NCBI GenBank assembly: GCA_023436065.1
Contig: JAEZKU010000040.1
Coordinates: forward strand, 1-49,456
From: Bacillota bacterium
GTDB lineage: Bacteria > Bacillota > Clostridia > Lachnospirales > Lachnospiraceae
Direction: 5' to 3'
DNA length: 49,456 nt
Shown here: positions 16,001 through 24,682 of the stretch, piece by piece
How positions within the stretch are numbered: position 1 is the stretch's first letter
Layout of the letters: each line of letters begins with the position of its first letter
Translations under genes and position numbers: made by a program
Notes under the pieces: model-generated
Told to the model about the DNA's origin: nothing
The model's input: only the letters and a program-made list of their open reading frames with translations
Databases searched by the model: none

Positions 16001-17154
16001 AATAAGCCTTCAGAAGCAGTTCTCGGAAATATCTGCATCACACTGGTACGGTTCGGATTGTGTCCCGCTCGTCCGAGTCTTTGCATGGTACTGGATATAG
16101 ATCTGGGACAGCCCACCTGAAATACCTGATCTATCTCACCTACATCGATACCAAGCTCCATTGAGGAGGTTGCACAGAGCAGCCTTAAGTTTCCATCCCG
16201 CAAGGAGGTCTCAACCTCAAAACGCTGCTCCTTCGATAAGCTTCCGTGATGGGTTCGTGCAAAGCCCTCTCCTCCAAGCAGGTTAACATAATAAGCAAGC
16301 TTTTCGGCATAGGCTCTGCCCTCTACGAACGCAATGACACTCCTGGAATGCTGACAGCGGGCATAGATTGCCCGTCCCAACTCCTGCCATACGGTATCAT
16401 GAAGCTTAGTCTTGGTATCAGTCAACGGACTGGTAACGATCAATTTGATTTCTTTATGCATCCTCGGAGCCACGATGGTTACCGGATCCGGAGAGAGATA
16501 CTCTGCTGCCCGATCCAATGGTTCGATGGTGGCAGACAGTCCGATTCTTTGCAGTGGCGTACCGCAAAGCTTATCAAGTCTTGCAATGGAAAGCATCAGA
16601 TGGGCTCCACGCTTGGAGTCAGTCATGACATGCAATTCATCCAGAATAATCGCCTTCGCTGTCCTTAACATCGTCTGTCCGTTCTTGCTGGTCAGCATCA
16701 GATAGAGAGATTCCGGTGTTGTAATCAGGATGTGGGGCGGTGTCTTGATCATTCTTCGACGATCACTCTGAGTGGTATCACCAGTCCGGATGGCAATCTG
16801 CAGCTCCTTACTCAATCCATCCTTAACGGCACCGGCCTTAACTTCTTCCTCTGTTATTCCATCCAGCGGTCTTCGCAGATTCTCCCGAATATCTCCTGCC
16901 AGGGATTTTAGCGGGGATACATAGATCAATTGAAGCTCCTGTGGCAGAGTACCAGCCCTGGCCTGTGCCTTTAATCTGTCTATGAATACCAGAAATGCGG
17001 TTAGGGTCTTGCCGGTACCCGTAGGCGCCGACACCAGCGTATTCTCTCCTGTCGCGATTGCTGGCCATGCTTCCTCCTGTACCGCAGTCGGTTCTCCAAG
17101 GGTTTGTGAAAACCACTTTCTTGTCAATTGATCAAATATCTGAAGTGAACTCAT
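13024..17154 (-). CDS. lhr: Lhr-like DEAD/DEAH-box helicase
   Basis: A 1376-residue superfamily 2 helicase of the large Lhr class. The N-terminal half has the RecA-like motifs: Walker A APTGTGKT (43-50), DELH at about 171-174 in place of DEAD, LSATI (about 206), and motif VI RLGRAGHNPNRTSVM (about 360-374). A winged-helix and beta-barrel Lhr core follows, then the long C-terminal extension typical of bacterial Lhr. It unwinds nucleic acid 3' to 5' and is linked to DNA repair. ATG at 17154 follows AAAGGAG. It stands alone with its own downstream terminator. Full length, with no breaks seen. Confidence 0.9.
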   Translation of the reverse strand: MSSLQIFDQLTRKWFSQTLGEPTAVQEEAWPAIATGENTLVSAPTGTGKTLTAFLVFIDRLKAQARAGTLPQELQLIYVSPLKSLAGDIRENLRRPLDGITEEEVKAGAVKDGLSKELQIAIRTGDTTQSDRRRMIKTPPHILITTPESLYLMLTSKNGQTMLRTAKAIILDELHVMTDSKRGAHLMLSIARLDKLCGTPLQRIGLSATIEPLDRAAEYLSPDPVTIVAPRMHKEIKLIVTSPLTDTKTKLHDTVWQELGRAIYARCQHSRSVIAFVEGRAYAEKLAYYVNLLGGEGFARTHHGSLSKEQRFEVETSLRDGNLRLLCATSSMELGIDVGEIDQVFQVGCPRSISSTMQRLGRAGHNPNRTSVMQIFPRTASEGLFSGLTAEVARNGGVEHSKPPKMCLDVLAQHMVSMATGDGYQVDEVMELLPRAYPFREVTKEDVKDVLCMLAGDYEHEQNIPVRPRLIYDRIHERVEGDPYSRMLAVSAGGTIPDRGLYSVKTETGVKLGELDEEFVFESRVGDRFMLGTFAWQITKIGKDSVFVTQASVYGARLPFWKGDIRGRGLQTGLAFGAILRKLNDAYVTDTIFDELDRLGLDGAASSAAQDFIHNQLEATGILPNDRTIIIEHFKDETGLPQVMFHSVFGRQVNAPLAILLHEAAQRIIGTNIAHVEDDDGILLFPYGECTFPDGLLWQLDVKSARPILEALLPATPVFNMTFRYNTAHALMMGIRKAGRQPLWVQRMRSAEMLDNLIQYERHPLIRETRRECLEDYWDLAGVEYVLNGIQAGTIQICEMYLDTPSPMSFLLRQQSEAAMMYDYYPTPIGIQNATEELLKQAKLLEPSKEQLDRVTQRTKLPEDEKQLHTLLMIEGDLIAGELEVPIEWLEKLARNEQVKYIEPGLWIAAEQEEKYIRALFSGDTETRSQIVLRLLRYRGAQTIELVAERYLWSQETAQALLKALCQDGKAVESDGLYYHGELYDRARRETIKFRRSMAKTVPSECYAALLSRRTRVAAPPEQQLDTAMKSLCDMVYPAAIWESTLLPGRVGAYRNELLDSMLSGGNYIWQLTQEEGLCFHRYEDIDWDADLSEVLEGLEGKERAVYEALLKRGASFMQRLEGALSGESPYDVLLGLAERGLVCADSFMPVRQWINREKLNKGTLKQRISVRAKAMTTGRWEVIRPLRVLTIEELLERAFDHAMILSRETITGISWGTALETLRVWEYTGRVRRGYFISGLSGIQFIREKDFSGTLIALEHREEDILWLSAMEPSQPWGKSLPHMPDRSFMNIAGTAVALWNGIPVAVLERQGKTLRVFAEEMVPAILKSLVQDFLKKRIFPGINRLTLKEYPKEMAEELSNAGFRHELQDYVLYR

Positions 17155-17483
17155 GCTCGGCTCCTTTGTTGTTGATAATTTATTCTATCATTAGCATAAG
17201 ACATTCCTTGTCCTATACTTCCATTTTCTGCATTTATTATAGTATATCCGAACAAACATTTCCACGATTTTCTATTCCCATAAAATAATTCAAGAAATGC
17301 TAAATTATCATTGTCACATTTACATATTTAAGCAAATGTTTACATAATTCCATAAATTAAATAATGATTTGTTCTTATAAATAGCCTATAATAAGCTCGA
17401 TGCTTCATAAACGTATCGTTATTTTACTGCGTTTTGAAGAATTTAGGTAACTCGCGTTAACACATAAGGAGGTTATTCCAAAA
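17155..17483. other. Intergenic region, divergent promoters expected
   Basis: The region separates divergently transcribed lhr and the Big_2 surface-protein gene. It is AT-rich. A TATAAT box at 17388-17393 points to the plus strand but lacks a clear -35 match at 17 bases. No protein-coding frame or structured RNA is evident. Confidence 0.4.
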
Positions 17484-18443
17484 ATGAAGAAACTACGCTA
17501 CATTGTTTCATTTTTACTTATCCTAAGCATGGTTTCAACCAGCGCTTTATTTTATACGAAAGATACGGTATTTGCGGCAAGTGCAATTACGATCAGCGAT
17601 ACATCCCTGACCCTGGAGGTAGACCACTATGCGACGCTCCGCATCAAAGGAACGAATAGCTATGTATCCTGGCATTCCGATAACAGCTATGTAGCATCGG
17701 TAACCAAGGAAGGAAAAGTTTTTGCGAATCATACCGGTACTGCTAAAATCACTGCTACAGTGAACGGTAAAAAACTGACCAGCAGAGTGAATGTAATCTA
17801 TGTAAAGAAAGAAGTCACACTGGATAAGGGAAGCTCCTATACCCTTCCCCTTGTCGGAACAAAGGGTACAGCAGTGTGGAGCTCCAATGATGATTCTGTT
17901 GCTACTGTCTCCAATACCGGTAAAGTAAAAGCGATCGCAACAGGAACTGCTACTATTACCGTAAAGGTAGACGGCAAGACGATGAAAAGCTACATCACAG
18001 TAATCAACGGTATCAATTATAAGAATGTAGTACTTGAACTCGGCGGCTGGGCCGGATATGTACAGACACTGAAATTCAGTCCGAACAAGAGTAATGTGAA
18101 ATGGACTTCCAGTGATAAGAGCATTGCTACAGTCAGCAGCAGCGGTTTTGTAACCGCGAAGGGCCCCGGAACCGCTACTATTACCGCATCCGTAAATGGT
18201 ATGAAGTCAACCAGTAAGGTGACCGTCTTAAAGCTTAGCAATAAAAAGCTGACACTTAACTTAACCAGCAAAAAACAGTTGAAGGTTTACGGTACTTCAG
18301 AAAAGGTTACCTGGTACTCCAATAAGAAATCTGTTGCAACTGTTTCCTCAAACGGTACCATTACCCCGATCAAGCCTGGTAAGGCAATCATTACTGCCGT
18401 GTATAATGGAGTTGAGCTTGATGCTGAAGTAATTGTAAAATAA
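17484..18443 (+). CDS. Secreted protein with four bacterial Ig-like (Big_2) repeats
   Basis: A 319-residue exported protein. A signal peptide (positive MKKLRY start, hydrophobic core, cut near AAS at about residue 32) is followed by four Big_2 repeats at about 35-110, 112-174, 178-248 and 250-319. Each contains a W-[ST]-S/Y-N-x-x-V/I-A-T/S-V core and a G-x-A-x-I-T-A/V strand. There is no cell-wall sorting motif or membrane anchor. AAGGAGG lies 11 bases before the ATG at 17484. It probably contributes to surface adhesion or structure; no catalytic domain is present. Confidence 0.9.
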   Translation: MKKLRYIVSFLLILSMVSTSALFYTKDTVFAASAITISDTSLTLEVDHYATLRIKGTNSYVSWHSDNSYVASVTKEGKVFANHTGTAKITATVNGKKLTSRVNVIYVKKEVTLDKGSSYTLPLVGTKGTAVWSSNDDSVATVSNTGKVKAIATGTATITVKVDGKTMKSYITVINGINYKNVVLELGGWAGYVQTLKFSPNKSNVKWTSSDKSIATVSSSGFVTAKGPGTATITASVNGMKSTSKVTVLKLSNKKLTLNLTSKKQLKVYGTSEKVTWYSNKKSVATVSSNGTITPIKPGKAIITAVYNGVELDAEVIVK

Positions 18444-18479
18444 TCCGGTGATTAGGAAGCTCTGCCTATAATATAATAT

Positions 18480-18538
18480 GAAACAGGAGAACCCTGCACG
18501 CTGAACTGTTTTATTCAGCTGTACGGCTCTCCTGTTTA
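18480..18538. terminator. Terminator between convergent Big_2 and lipoprotein genes
   Basis: AAACAGGAGA (18481-18490) pairs with TCTCCTGTTT (18528-18537), and an internal GCTGAA/TTCAGC hairpin sits in the loop. It is placed between two convergent genes and probably serves both. Confidence 0.75.
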
Positions 18539-18545
18539 TTATGTA

Positions 18546-19022
18546 CTATTTCAGACGCATAAGGTCAAGGATCAGTTCTTCACCTTTTGCAGTGTCAGTA
18601 TAAATAGCCAACCAAAGCTCATCATCCATCAGGAATAATCTGTACTCTGTCCTCTCCTGATCATTGTAGATTTCATACTGATACTTATACTTGTAGTCAG
18701 TTACCGAGATCATATTCGAGACAGCGGACTGGAATTGCTTCATAAGCTCGTCGTTCATTTTTCTGGTTACATAGCTTGGTTTGGATATCTCATAGGTACT
18801 ATCCGTTTTCTTAATTCGAAATTCCTTTTCCTTTATCACAAACTGTGTTTCCCCCAACAGCTTGTTCGTCTGTTCATAGGTTGAGGTATTCAGGGAGGAA
18901 TGATAAATTAATTCATCCATGGTATAAGTTCCGTAGATCGGCAGGTTATTATCAGAATCGCAGCCGGTCATACCGGATATTAGGATCAGTAAGGTGAATA
19001 ACAGACAGCATCCCCTTCGCAT
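18546..19022 (-). CDS. Small lipoprotein of unknown function
   Basis: A 158-residue lipoprotein. The N-terminus has two arginines, a hydrophobic core and the lipobox SGMTGC with the lipidated cysteine at residue 21. The mature part has no family I recognise. It contains a stretch of charged and aromatic residues (TDYKYKYQYEIYNDQERTEY) that would suit a small beta-rich fold. The ATG at 19022 follows GGAGG at only four bases. It is downstream of, and 26 bases from, the VOC-family gene on the same strand, so the two may share a transcript. Confidence 0.65.
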   Translation of the reverse strand: MRRGCCLLFTLLILISGMTGCDSDNNLPIYGTYTMDELIYHSSLNTSTYEQTNKLLGETQFVIKEKEFRIKKTDSTYEISKPSYVTRKMNDELMKQFQSAVSNMISVTDYKYKYQYEIYNDQERTEYRLFLMDDELWLAIYTDTAKGEELILDLMRLK

Positions 19023-19047
19023 ACTACCTCCATTGTCTAAAATCAGC

Positions 19048-19470
19048 TTATTTCATTCTCTTCATGATCGGGTGGGTTTCCTTAAATTGAATTAAATCCC
19101 AAAGGTTACCGTATAAATCCTTAAAGACGGCTACAAGTCCATAATCCGCTTCCTTCGGTTCGCGTTCAAACTCTATTCCCTTAGCCTTCATATCATGATA
19201 ATCTCGCCAGAAATCATCGGTATTCAAGAACAGAAATACCCTACCGCCTGCCTGATTGCCTATGAAAGGCTCCTGCTCCGGTTTTGATGCCCGTGCAAGC
19301 AGCAACGTAGTTCCGACTGAACCCGGCGGTGCTACTACAACCCATCGCTTATCCTGTTCCGGTTGATAAGTATCCTCCAGTAACGTAAAATTCAGCTTTT
19401 TTGTGTAAAACTCAATTGCTTCATCATAATCCTTTACTACCAGTGCGATATGTACGATTGACTGTTCCAT
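19048..19470 (-). CDS. VOC (glyoxalase/bleomycin-resistance) family protein
   Basis: A 140-residue single-domain VOC protein. The two beta-alpha-beta-beta-beta halves are visible, starting with VHIALVVKDYDEAIEFYTKK (about 6-25) and ending with GLVAVFKDLYGNLWDLIQF, which carries the typical Glu/Gln metal region. The first half's His7 is a candidate metal ligand. ATG at 19470 has AAAGGAG seven bases upstream; the open frame to 19506 lacks one. Function could be lactoylglutathione-lyase-like, drug binding or a dioxygenase; not resolvable here. Confidence 0.85.
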   Translation of the reverse strand: MEQSIVHIALVVKDYDEAIEFYTKKLNFTLLEDTYQPEQDKRWVVVAPPGSVGTTLLLARASKPEQEPFIGNQAGGRVFLFLNTDDFWRDYHDMKAKGIEFEREPKEADYGLVAVFKDLYGNLWDLIQFKETHPIMKRMK

Positions 19471-19512
19471 AATACTTCTCCTTTGTTTAAATATATTTAG
19501 TTCCATAAAGGA

Positions 19513-19553
19513 AAGGCTCTGTCCGATATACTATATTAACGAGACTGAGCCTT
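19513..19553 (-). terminator. Terminator after EamA transporter gene
   Basis: AAGGCTCTGTC (19513-19523) pairs with GACTGAGCCTT (19543-19553) with one mismatch. It lies 20 bases beyond the stop of the transporter on the minus strand and is followed by a T-rich tract. Confidence 0.55.
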
Positions 19554-19572
19554 AATCATCTTCAAATTTATC

Positions 19573-20436
19573 CTACAATAACAGGGATAAGGTTCCCATG
19601 ACGATCAATGCCAGACCGATCAGTGCTTTCTTCGTAAGGGTCTCCTTTAAGAAAAGATAAGAGAATAAGATGGTAACCAGTATACTAAGCTTATCAATCG
19701 GAACTACAACGCTGGCAAGACCATCCTGCAATGCCCTGTAATAACACAACCAGGAGCCGCCGGTAGCGATACCGGAAAGAATCAAATAAAACCAACTGGT
19801 TCGGTCTATCTTCCTGATCGTATACTGCTCTCCTTTGATAAATACAATGATCCAGGCCATAATCAATACAACTATGGTACGGATTGCTGTTCCAAGGTTT
19901 GACTCAACCCCTTCGATACCAATCTTGCCTAGGATTGAGGTAAGACTGGCAAAGATAGCGGACAGTACCGCATAGATGACCCATCGGCCGGATTGAACCG
20001 TTTCGGGGCTTACATCCTTCTTTTTCTGTATCATCAGATAAGTCCCTATGCCAATTAACAGGATTGCCACCACCTTGACTAACGTGATACTTTCCCCCAA
20101 AAACAGAATTGCCAGTATCATGGTTAGTATCGTACTGGACTTATCAATCGGTGTTACCTTATTGACATTGCCAAACTGTAAGGCTTTAAAATAGCATAAC
20201 CAGGAGGCACCCGTAGCCAGACCGGACAGAATTAGAAAAATCAGAGTTTTCTGACTGATGCTTCCGATCGTATCCTGCGACCCGACGATAAAAACCATCA
20301 GCCAGGAAAAGATCAATACAACAACAGTTCTGATGGCTGTCGCAACAGTAGAATCCGTATTTTTTATGCCTCTTTTGGACAGGATTGCTGTCATACCTGC
20401 AAATAACGCTGAACCAAAGGCAAATAAAACCCACAT
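19573..20436 (-). CDS. EamA-family (DMT) transporter
   Basis: A 287-residue inner-membrane protein with ten hydrophobic segments arranged as two EamA repeats (about 1-136 and 148-287). The repeats share visible sequence: SWLCYFKALQFGNVNKVTPI in the first and SWLCYYRALQDGLASVVVPI in the second. Family members export or import small metabolites such as amino acids or sugars. ATG at 20436 follows GGAGGG. It is 49 bases downstream of the surface protein gene on the same strand. Substrate cannot be inferred. Confidence 0.9.
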   Translation of the reverse strand: MWVLFAFGSALFAGMTAILSKRGIKNTDSTVATAIRTVVVLIFSWLMVFIVGSQDTIGSISQKTLIFLILSGLATGASWLCYFKALQFGNVNKVTPIDKSSTILTMILAILFLGESITLVKVVAILLIGIGTYLMIQKKKDVSPETVQSGRWVIYAVLSAIFASLTSILGKIGIEGVESNLGTAIRTIVVLIMAWIIVFIKGEQYTIRKIDRTSWFYLILSGIATGGSWLCYYRALQDGLASVVVPIDKLSILVTILFSYLFLKETLTKKALIGLALIVMGTLSLLL

Positions 20437-20485
20437 AATGTTCCCTCCAAAATCGGCCGCATCTAATGTCTATCTGAAACCAGGC

Positions 20486-21220
20486 TTATCTTTGCTCACG
20501 TAACTCCCAATACTTTCGTAAATCTTCATCCTTTGCTTTTGCCTCTTCTGCAAGATTCTCCGTATTCATCTTTAATTCAATTACATCCTGATCATCATTA
20601 CGAGCCTTTATATAAGCCTTCATGGTATCATCCAACTCACCGTCATAAATCTTAAATTCCCCGCCGGCATCCTTTTGGATACAGAATTTAGCCAAGGAAG
20701 GAGCATATGTATCCAGCCCAATGAATTTAATTTCATAATAAACCCATACGATATATAAATCCTGTTGATAGGTCCTCTTTACATAGCATTTCATGTTCAG
20801 ATATTCATCAATACCGTCAACAAGCAGCTCTAATTCATTTTTATCAACGACTGCATCCGGATGCGAGGAGATGCTCTTCAATTTATCAGTATCACAGCTT
20901 ATTTTCGCTTTATAGTATTTATCCATCAAAATATCTATTGCATCAGGGTAACCCCTATCTTCCAATGGATAGGCAGGATACGGGGTTGGTGTGGGAATCG
21001 GTGTAGGTACCGCCGTCGGTGTGATAGAGGGGCCGCCCTCTTCTATAATACCGTCCTCCTCTGTACTCTGATCTTCTGAATTCTTCTTCATGGTATCCGA
21101 TGAATCAGTTCCATCTATAGTATACTTTTCTCCCGGTGAAACTATACCTAACATGCCCACTCCTAAGCACAGGGTAAGAGTAAAGATCATATTAATCAAT
21201 TTACGATACTTGGACTTCAT
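20486..21220 (-). CDS. Membrane-anchored or secreted protein with Pro/Thr linker
   Basis: A 244-residue protein with an N-terminal signal or anchor (about residues 10-30), an acidic stretch (SSDTMKKNSEDQSTEEDGII), and a proline-threonine linker TPTAVPTPIPTPTPYP at about 67-82. A C-terminal globular domain (about 90-225) has the look of an NTF2-like fold but I cannot place it in a named family; a charged helix ends the protein. ATG at 21220 follows GGAGGG closely. Likely exposed outside the membrane with the linker spanning the wall. Confidence 0.65.
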   Translation of the reverse strand: MKSKYRKLINMIFTLTLCLGVGMLGIVSPGEKYTIDGTDSSDTMKKNSEDQSTEEDGIIEEGGPSITPTAVPTPIPTPTPYPAYPLEDRGYPDAIDILMDKYYKAKISCDTDKLKSISSHPDAVVDKNELELLVDGIDEYLNMKCYVKRTYQQDLYIVWVYYEIKFIGLDTYAPSLAKFCIQKDAGGEFKIYDGELDDTMKAYIKARNDDQDVIELKMNTENLAEEAKAKDEDLRKYWELREQR

Positions 21221-21260
21221 ATTCCCTCCGGTTCCTGCTCTTGAAAGCGATAATTCAAAC

Positions 21261-21392
21261 TATATTGATTGATATAACAAAAGATGCTTTGCATACTTAC
21301 TGATACAAGATATCGCTATCGCAAGCAAGCTTGCATAGCGATACCTTATATCAGTAAGCACCTGCGGTGCTTTTGTCATATCAATTAATATA
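21261..21392. repeat. 132-bp imperfect palindrome
   Basis: The left half (from TATATTGATTGATATAACAA) is matched by the reverse complement of the right half over about 64 bases per arm, around an AAGCTT-like centre. The arms differ at roughly a fifth of positions, with the largest mismatch block near GATGCTTTGCAT against GCACCGCAGGTGC. As RNA it would make one long hairpin. It lies between a surface-protein gene and the amidase gene. It resembles a MITE or a palindromic intergenic element; no target-site duplication is clear. Confidence 0.75.
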
Positions 21393-21476
21393 GTAAAAAT
21401 GTCCTACGTGTTATATTCTACCAAGATTTTTTCCATAATACAACAATTATAAATGATTTCGTGATTTTTCGTGAAA

Positions 21477-21509
21477 GGAAAGGGATTGCAGCGTGTGCAA
21501 TCCCTTTCC
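21477..21509 (-). terminator. Terminator after amidase gene
   Basis: GGAAAGGGATTGCA (21477-21490) and TGCAATCCCTTTCC (21496-21509) form a perfect 14-bp stem with a five-base loop, 25 bases beyond the amidase stop on the minus strand. Confidence 0.8.
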
Positions 21510-21533
21510 TAATACTCTTTTATTATATTCTTC

Positions 21534-24281
21534 CTATCTTCCGGTCGGATATTTGTTTAATACCTGAAGCAGCGTCTCATATATTGTTCTCGCTGCGTTT
21601 TCCTGGAAATTCGCATCTGACAGCAAGGAATAATCGCTTTCGTTCGATAAGAAGCCAAGCTCAATCAATACAGCAGGTACGGTGTTTTTATGAACCACAG
21701 TGTATTTCTCCGCTCTGGATCCACGTTTTAACGTACCGAGGTTCGTAGGAATGCTCTCTGCAAAGGCATCTGCCAACATCTTACTGGTCAAACCGGCAGC
21801 ATTCGGAGAATTATTCGAGCTGGAATAATAAACCTCCGTACCATGTGCACTTTTTGTCAGGGATGCATTCATATGCAGACTGACAAAGAGATCAGCACCG
21901 TATTTGGAAGCAAAGGCAGCTCTGTCACTAAGGGACATGTCCACATCCTTAATTCTTGTATAATATACCTTCAGCTTCGAGGTATCCTGATTAAAGTATT
22001 TCTTACCGATGGTATATAAGATCTTGTAATTCAAATCCTTTTCCTTCGTACCAAAATATTGAGCCCCGTTCGCCCCTCCGCCGTGACCCGGGTCAAGGAT
22101 TACAATATTCTTGTAGATATCCTTGGGATTTCCGATATTAATATAGATATTTGTATCGTCCATTCCGTATTGATAACCCTGGAGCTTTGAAGTGCGAACA
22201 GTGATCTCGGTCTCATTGTTACCGTTCAGTGCAACACTGATACCTGTCACTGTACCGGAGGTGTTCATAATCGTAGAATTATTAATCACTGAAGTATAGT
22301 CACCCTGCAGACGAATTACGAAATTACGATCAAAATATTTATCTTCGTCACTCATCATTGATGGAGTCAGTCCGTCGGGCTTCGGCATGATTATCTCACA
22401 GAATGCTTTGTCCAGCGTCTTTGAAAAGCCTCCGCTGTTGCCTCCATTACCAACACCGCTGCCTGTACTACCACCGGTCGTACTGCCGCTACCCGGTACC
22501 GCAAAGATAAAAGAATACTGATTCTGATTCTGTGATACATAATACTCATAGCCTTCATTTACCCCTATAATCACATGGGTTTTATCGGTCCCACCGATTA
22601 CATTGAAGTAAGTAATATACTTTGCTCCGCTTATCATGGTATTGATATCGCTGAGACCACTTGTTGTATAAGGCAGTTCGATATTAATATATCCGGTGGA
22701 ATTGCTTGTGGTTACCTTCAAAGGCTCGACACCTGTGAGGGTCACATAATCACAATAGTTATTGCTGCCGATGACAGCTGAGGTAAGAGAATTGTAATAT
22801 ATCGTTACGTATAAGCTTTGTCTGTTCGCAGACAGGGATAAATCATAGGAGAACTCTGCTGATGGCATTTCGAGCTGGATGGTTGCACTATTGTCTCCGT
22901 TATTATAGATCCCGATTGTATTCACAAGATTACTGATCACTCCGTAAGCCTGATAGGTCTGATCGGAACCAATCATTCCGGTTGCTTTTAAAGTAAGAAC
23001 TTTATCCGAGCTCTGTGAGGTCACCTCACCAAAATTACCGGTACTGTTGATGATAAAGGTTTCCGCATTCAACTTCAGGTTATTATAATCTCTTTCAACC
23101 GTTGTGATTGCTCCGCTGGCTGTATAAGTCTCTGCATTGATCTGATGAACGCCGCTGCTTCTTTGAAATGCAGTCTCTGCACCGATCCATTGGCCCAAAA
23201 TCGTACCTACCTCTGTCATAGCACCACTGTCACCAAGCTCGGGAGAAGTCCCGGACCCTGTCTGGTTTCCGACTGAGGATTGGTGGGTTTGCGTGGTAAT
23301 TATTGAGGTTCTGGTTGTATTATTCCATTTATAATCATAACCAAGACATGAGGCGGTAAATCCTCCGGGCACCATCACATAAGACGTATTTACACTATGG
23401 TTCGTCACCAGAATGGGTGCTGTGTCCATCGTCATAGCATTGCCGTTCAGATATGCAGTCTTATTCCCAAGGTACATCACCAGTGTCTTATCACCCTTTG
23501 TCAAGGTGATAGACTTATCACTGTTATTATAGCTGTAGACAGCTCCAATGGAGGCATCGGTAAATACCCGCTTAGCTCGTACCATCGCTGTATTATTGGT
23601 AATAATGCTAGGCATATTGCCAAGACTGATATTTTTACCGTTCACGGTTACTTTTCCCTGAGCACCGGTATACTCGAACTTCTCACCATGATCAAAGGAA
23701 AGGACCATACTTGTTTTTACTATGGCTACCGTTGAGGTACTGCTGTTCCAGCTATAAGTTAGCCCGAGCTTTTCCGTTATATAGCGGGAAGGTACCAGTA
23801 CCTTAGTGGTATTCTCTTTCACATACTTAATCCGCATCGGTGCTACCGGAAGAGTCACCTTCTGACCGTTTAAGGTTGCCTTTGTACTGCCGATGGTCAT
23901 TGTGATGGTTTTGCCGTATTTCGAGATGGAGATTGTCCCCTTGCTCTTATTATATGTACATTCTGCAGCAATCCCCGATGTCTGAAAGACATCATCATAG
24001 GGTACAAGAGCAATGCCCTTTACAAGAATACCCGGATACTTTGCTTTCGTGACAGTTTTACCGTTCAAGGTAACCTTAACCTGCTTATCCTTATAGGTAC
24101 TTTCCTTCTTTGTGGCATAATCGTATATTTTAATCCCCGAGGCAGCCAAAGCCGTATCCTGAAAAAGTCCTGCAGCAAGCAGTGCTGCTATCAGCATACA
24201 GCAAAGCTTTGTCATGATGTGGCGTCCTTGGAATTTTTTATCTTTTGTAATGTGGAAAAACTTTTGTACATAATTAGTCAT
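21534..24281 (-). CDS. N-acetylmuramoyl-L-alanine amidase with stalk domains
   Basis: A 915-residue secreted wall hydrolase. After a signal region (hydrophobic MLIAALLAAGLFQDTALAAS, cut near residue 47) come two pairs of copper-amine-oxidase-N-like stalk domains (about 48-190 and 195-335), then AMIN-like beta domains (about 370-615), a Gly/Ser/Thr linker, and a C-terminal Amidase_3 domain (about 725-910). The zinc site is complete: His in DPGHGG, Glu in TKEKDLN, His in SLHMNA, with the catalytic Glu in LIELGFLSN. It cleaves the amide between MurNAc and the stem peptide. ATG 24281 is chosen (weak AAAGG site); the ATG at 24215 is also possible. Confidence 0.9.
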   Translation of the reverse strand: MTNYVQKFFHITKDKKFQGRHIMTKLCCMLIAALLAAGLFQDTALAASGIKIYDYATKKESTYKDKQVKVTLNGKTVTKAKYPGILVKGIALVPYDDVFQTSGIAAECTYNKSKGTISISKYGKTITMTIGSTKATLNGQKVTLPVAPMRIKYVKENTTKVLVPSRYITEKLGLTYSWNSSTSTVAIVKTSMVLSFDHGEKFEYTGAQGKVTVNGKNISLGNMPSIITNNTAMVRAKRVFTDASIGAVYSYNNSDKSITLTKGDKTLVMYLGNKTAYLNGNAMTMDTAPILVTNHSVNTSYVMVPGGFTASCLGYDYKWNNTTRTSIITTQTHQSSVGNQTGSGTSPELGDSGAMTEVGTILGQWIGAETAFQRSSGVHQINAETYTASGAITTVERDYNNLKLNAETFIINSTGNFGEVTSQSSDKVLTLKATGMIGSDQTYQAYGVISNLVNTIGIYNNGDNSATIQLEMPSAEFSYDLSLSANRQSLYVTIYYNSLTSAVIGSNNYCDYVTLTGVEPLKVTTSNSTGYINIELPYTTSGLSDINTMISGAKYITYFNVIGGTDKTHVIIGVNEGYEYYVSQNQNQYSFIFAVPGSGSTTGGSTGSGVGNGGNSGGFSKTLDKAFCEIIMPKPDGLTPSMMSDEDKYFDRNFVIRLQGDYTSVINNSTIMNTSGTVTGISVALNGNNETEITVRTSKLQGYQYGMDDTNIYINIGNPKDIYKNIVILDPGHGGGANGAQYFGTKEKDLNYKILYTIGKKYFNQDTSKLKVYYTRIKDVDMSLSDRAAFASKYGADLFVSLHMNASLTKSAHGTEVYYSSSNNSPNAAGLTSKMLADAFAESIPTNLGTLKRGSRAEKYTVVHKNTVPAVLIELGFLSNESDYSLLSDANFQENAARTIYETLLQVLNKYPTGR

Positions 24282-24311
24282 TTGTTTGCCTTTTGTACCT
24301 CCCGTCGTCAA

Positions 24312-24682
24312 TAGTCGTCAATGCTACATTTATTACAATAATATTAAATAATGGTAAAAGTGTGTCATCTTCCAAAAATATCGTAAAAAAGATAATTTTT
24401 CTACAGCTTTTTTCAAGACAACGACCGGATTTTAGACGGATTTAGATTATAACATAGCCAAATTACATAATTCTACTACTGCAGAACTATTTCTTTACTT
24501 CGGGTCATATTCATTCTACAATTGTTGAATGCATATATCCCTTATTCGGATATTTATTACATATTTATTAAATATACGACCACATCTGTAGAAATCGAAA
24601 CAATCCTAGGGAAAGGTTTTCTTTCCGACTATTATGTGATATAATGTCAAAGATTAGAACTGATGGAAAGGTAAGGGATGAA
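24312..24682. other. Intergenic region between divergent amidase and ttcA-like genes
   Basis: AT-rich, with no coding frame or clear RNA structure. TATAAT at 24639-24644 faces the ttcA-like gene; it implies a start near 24651 and supports translation from 24683 rather than 24644. Its -35 box is weak. No confident promoter was found for the amidase. Confidence 0.4.

Noticed and set aside
15405..17116. Several overlapping frames inside lhr on both strands
   Set aside because: Shadows of the helicase gene; none has a plausible start or family.
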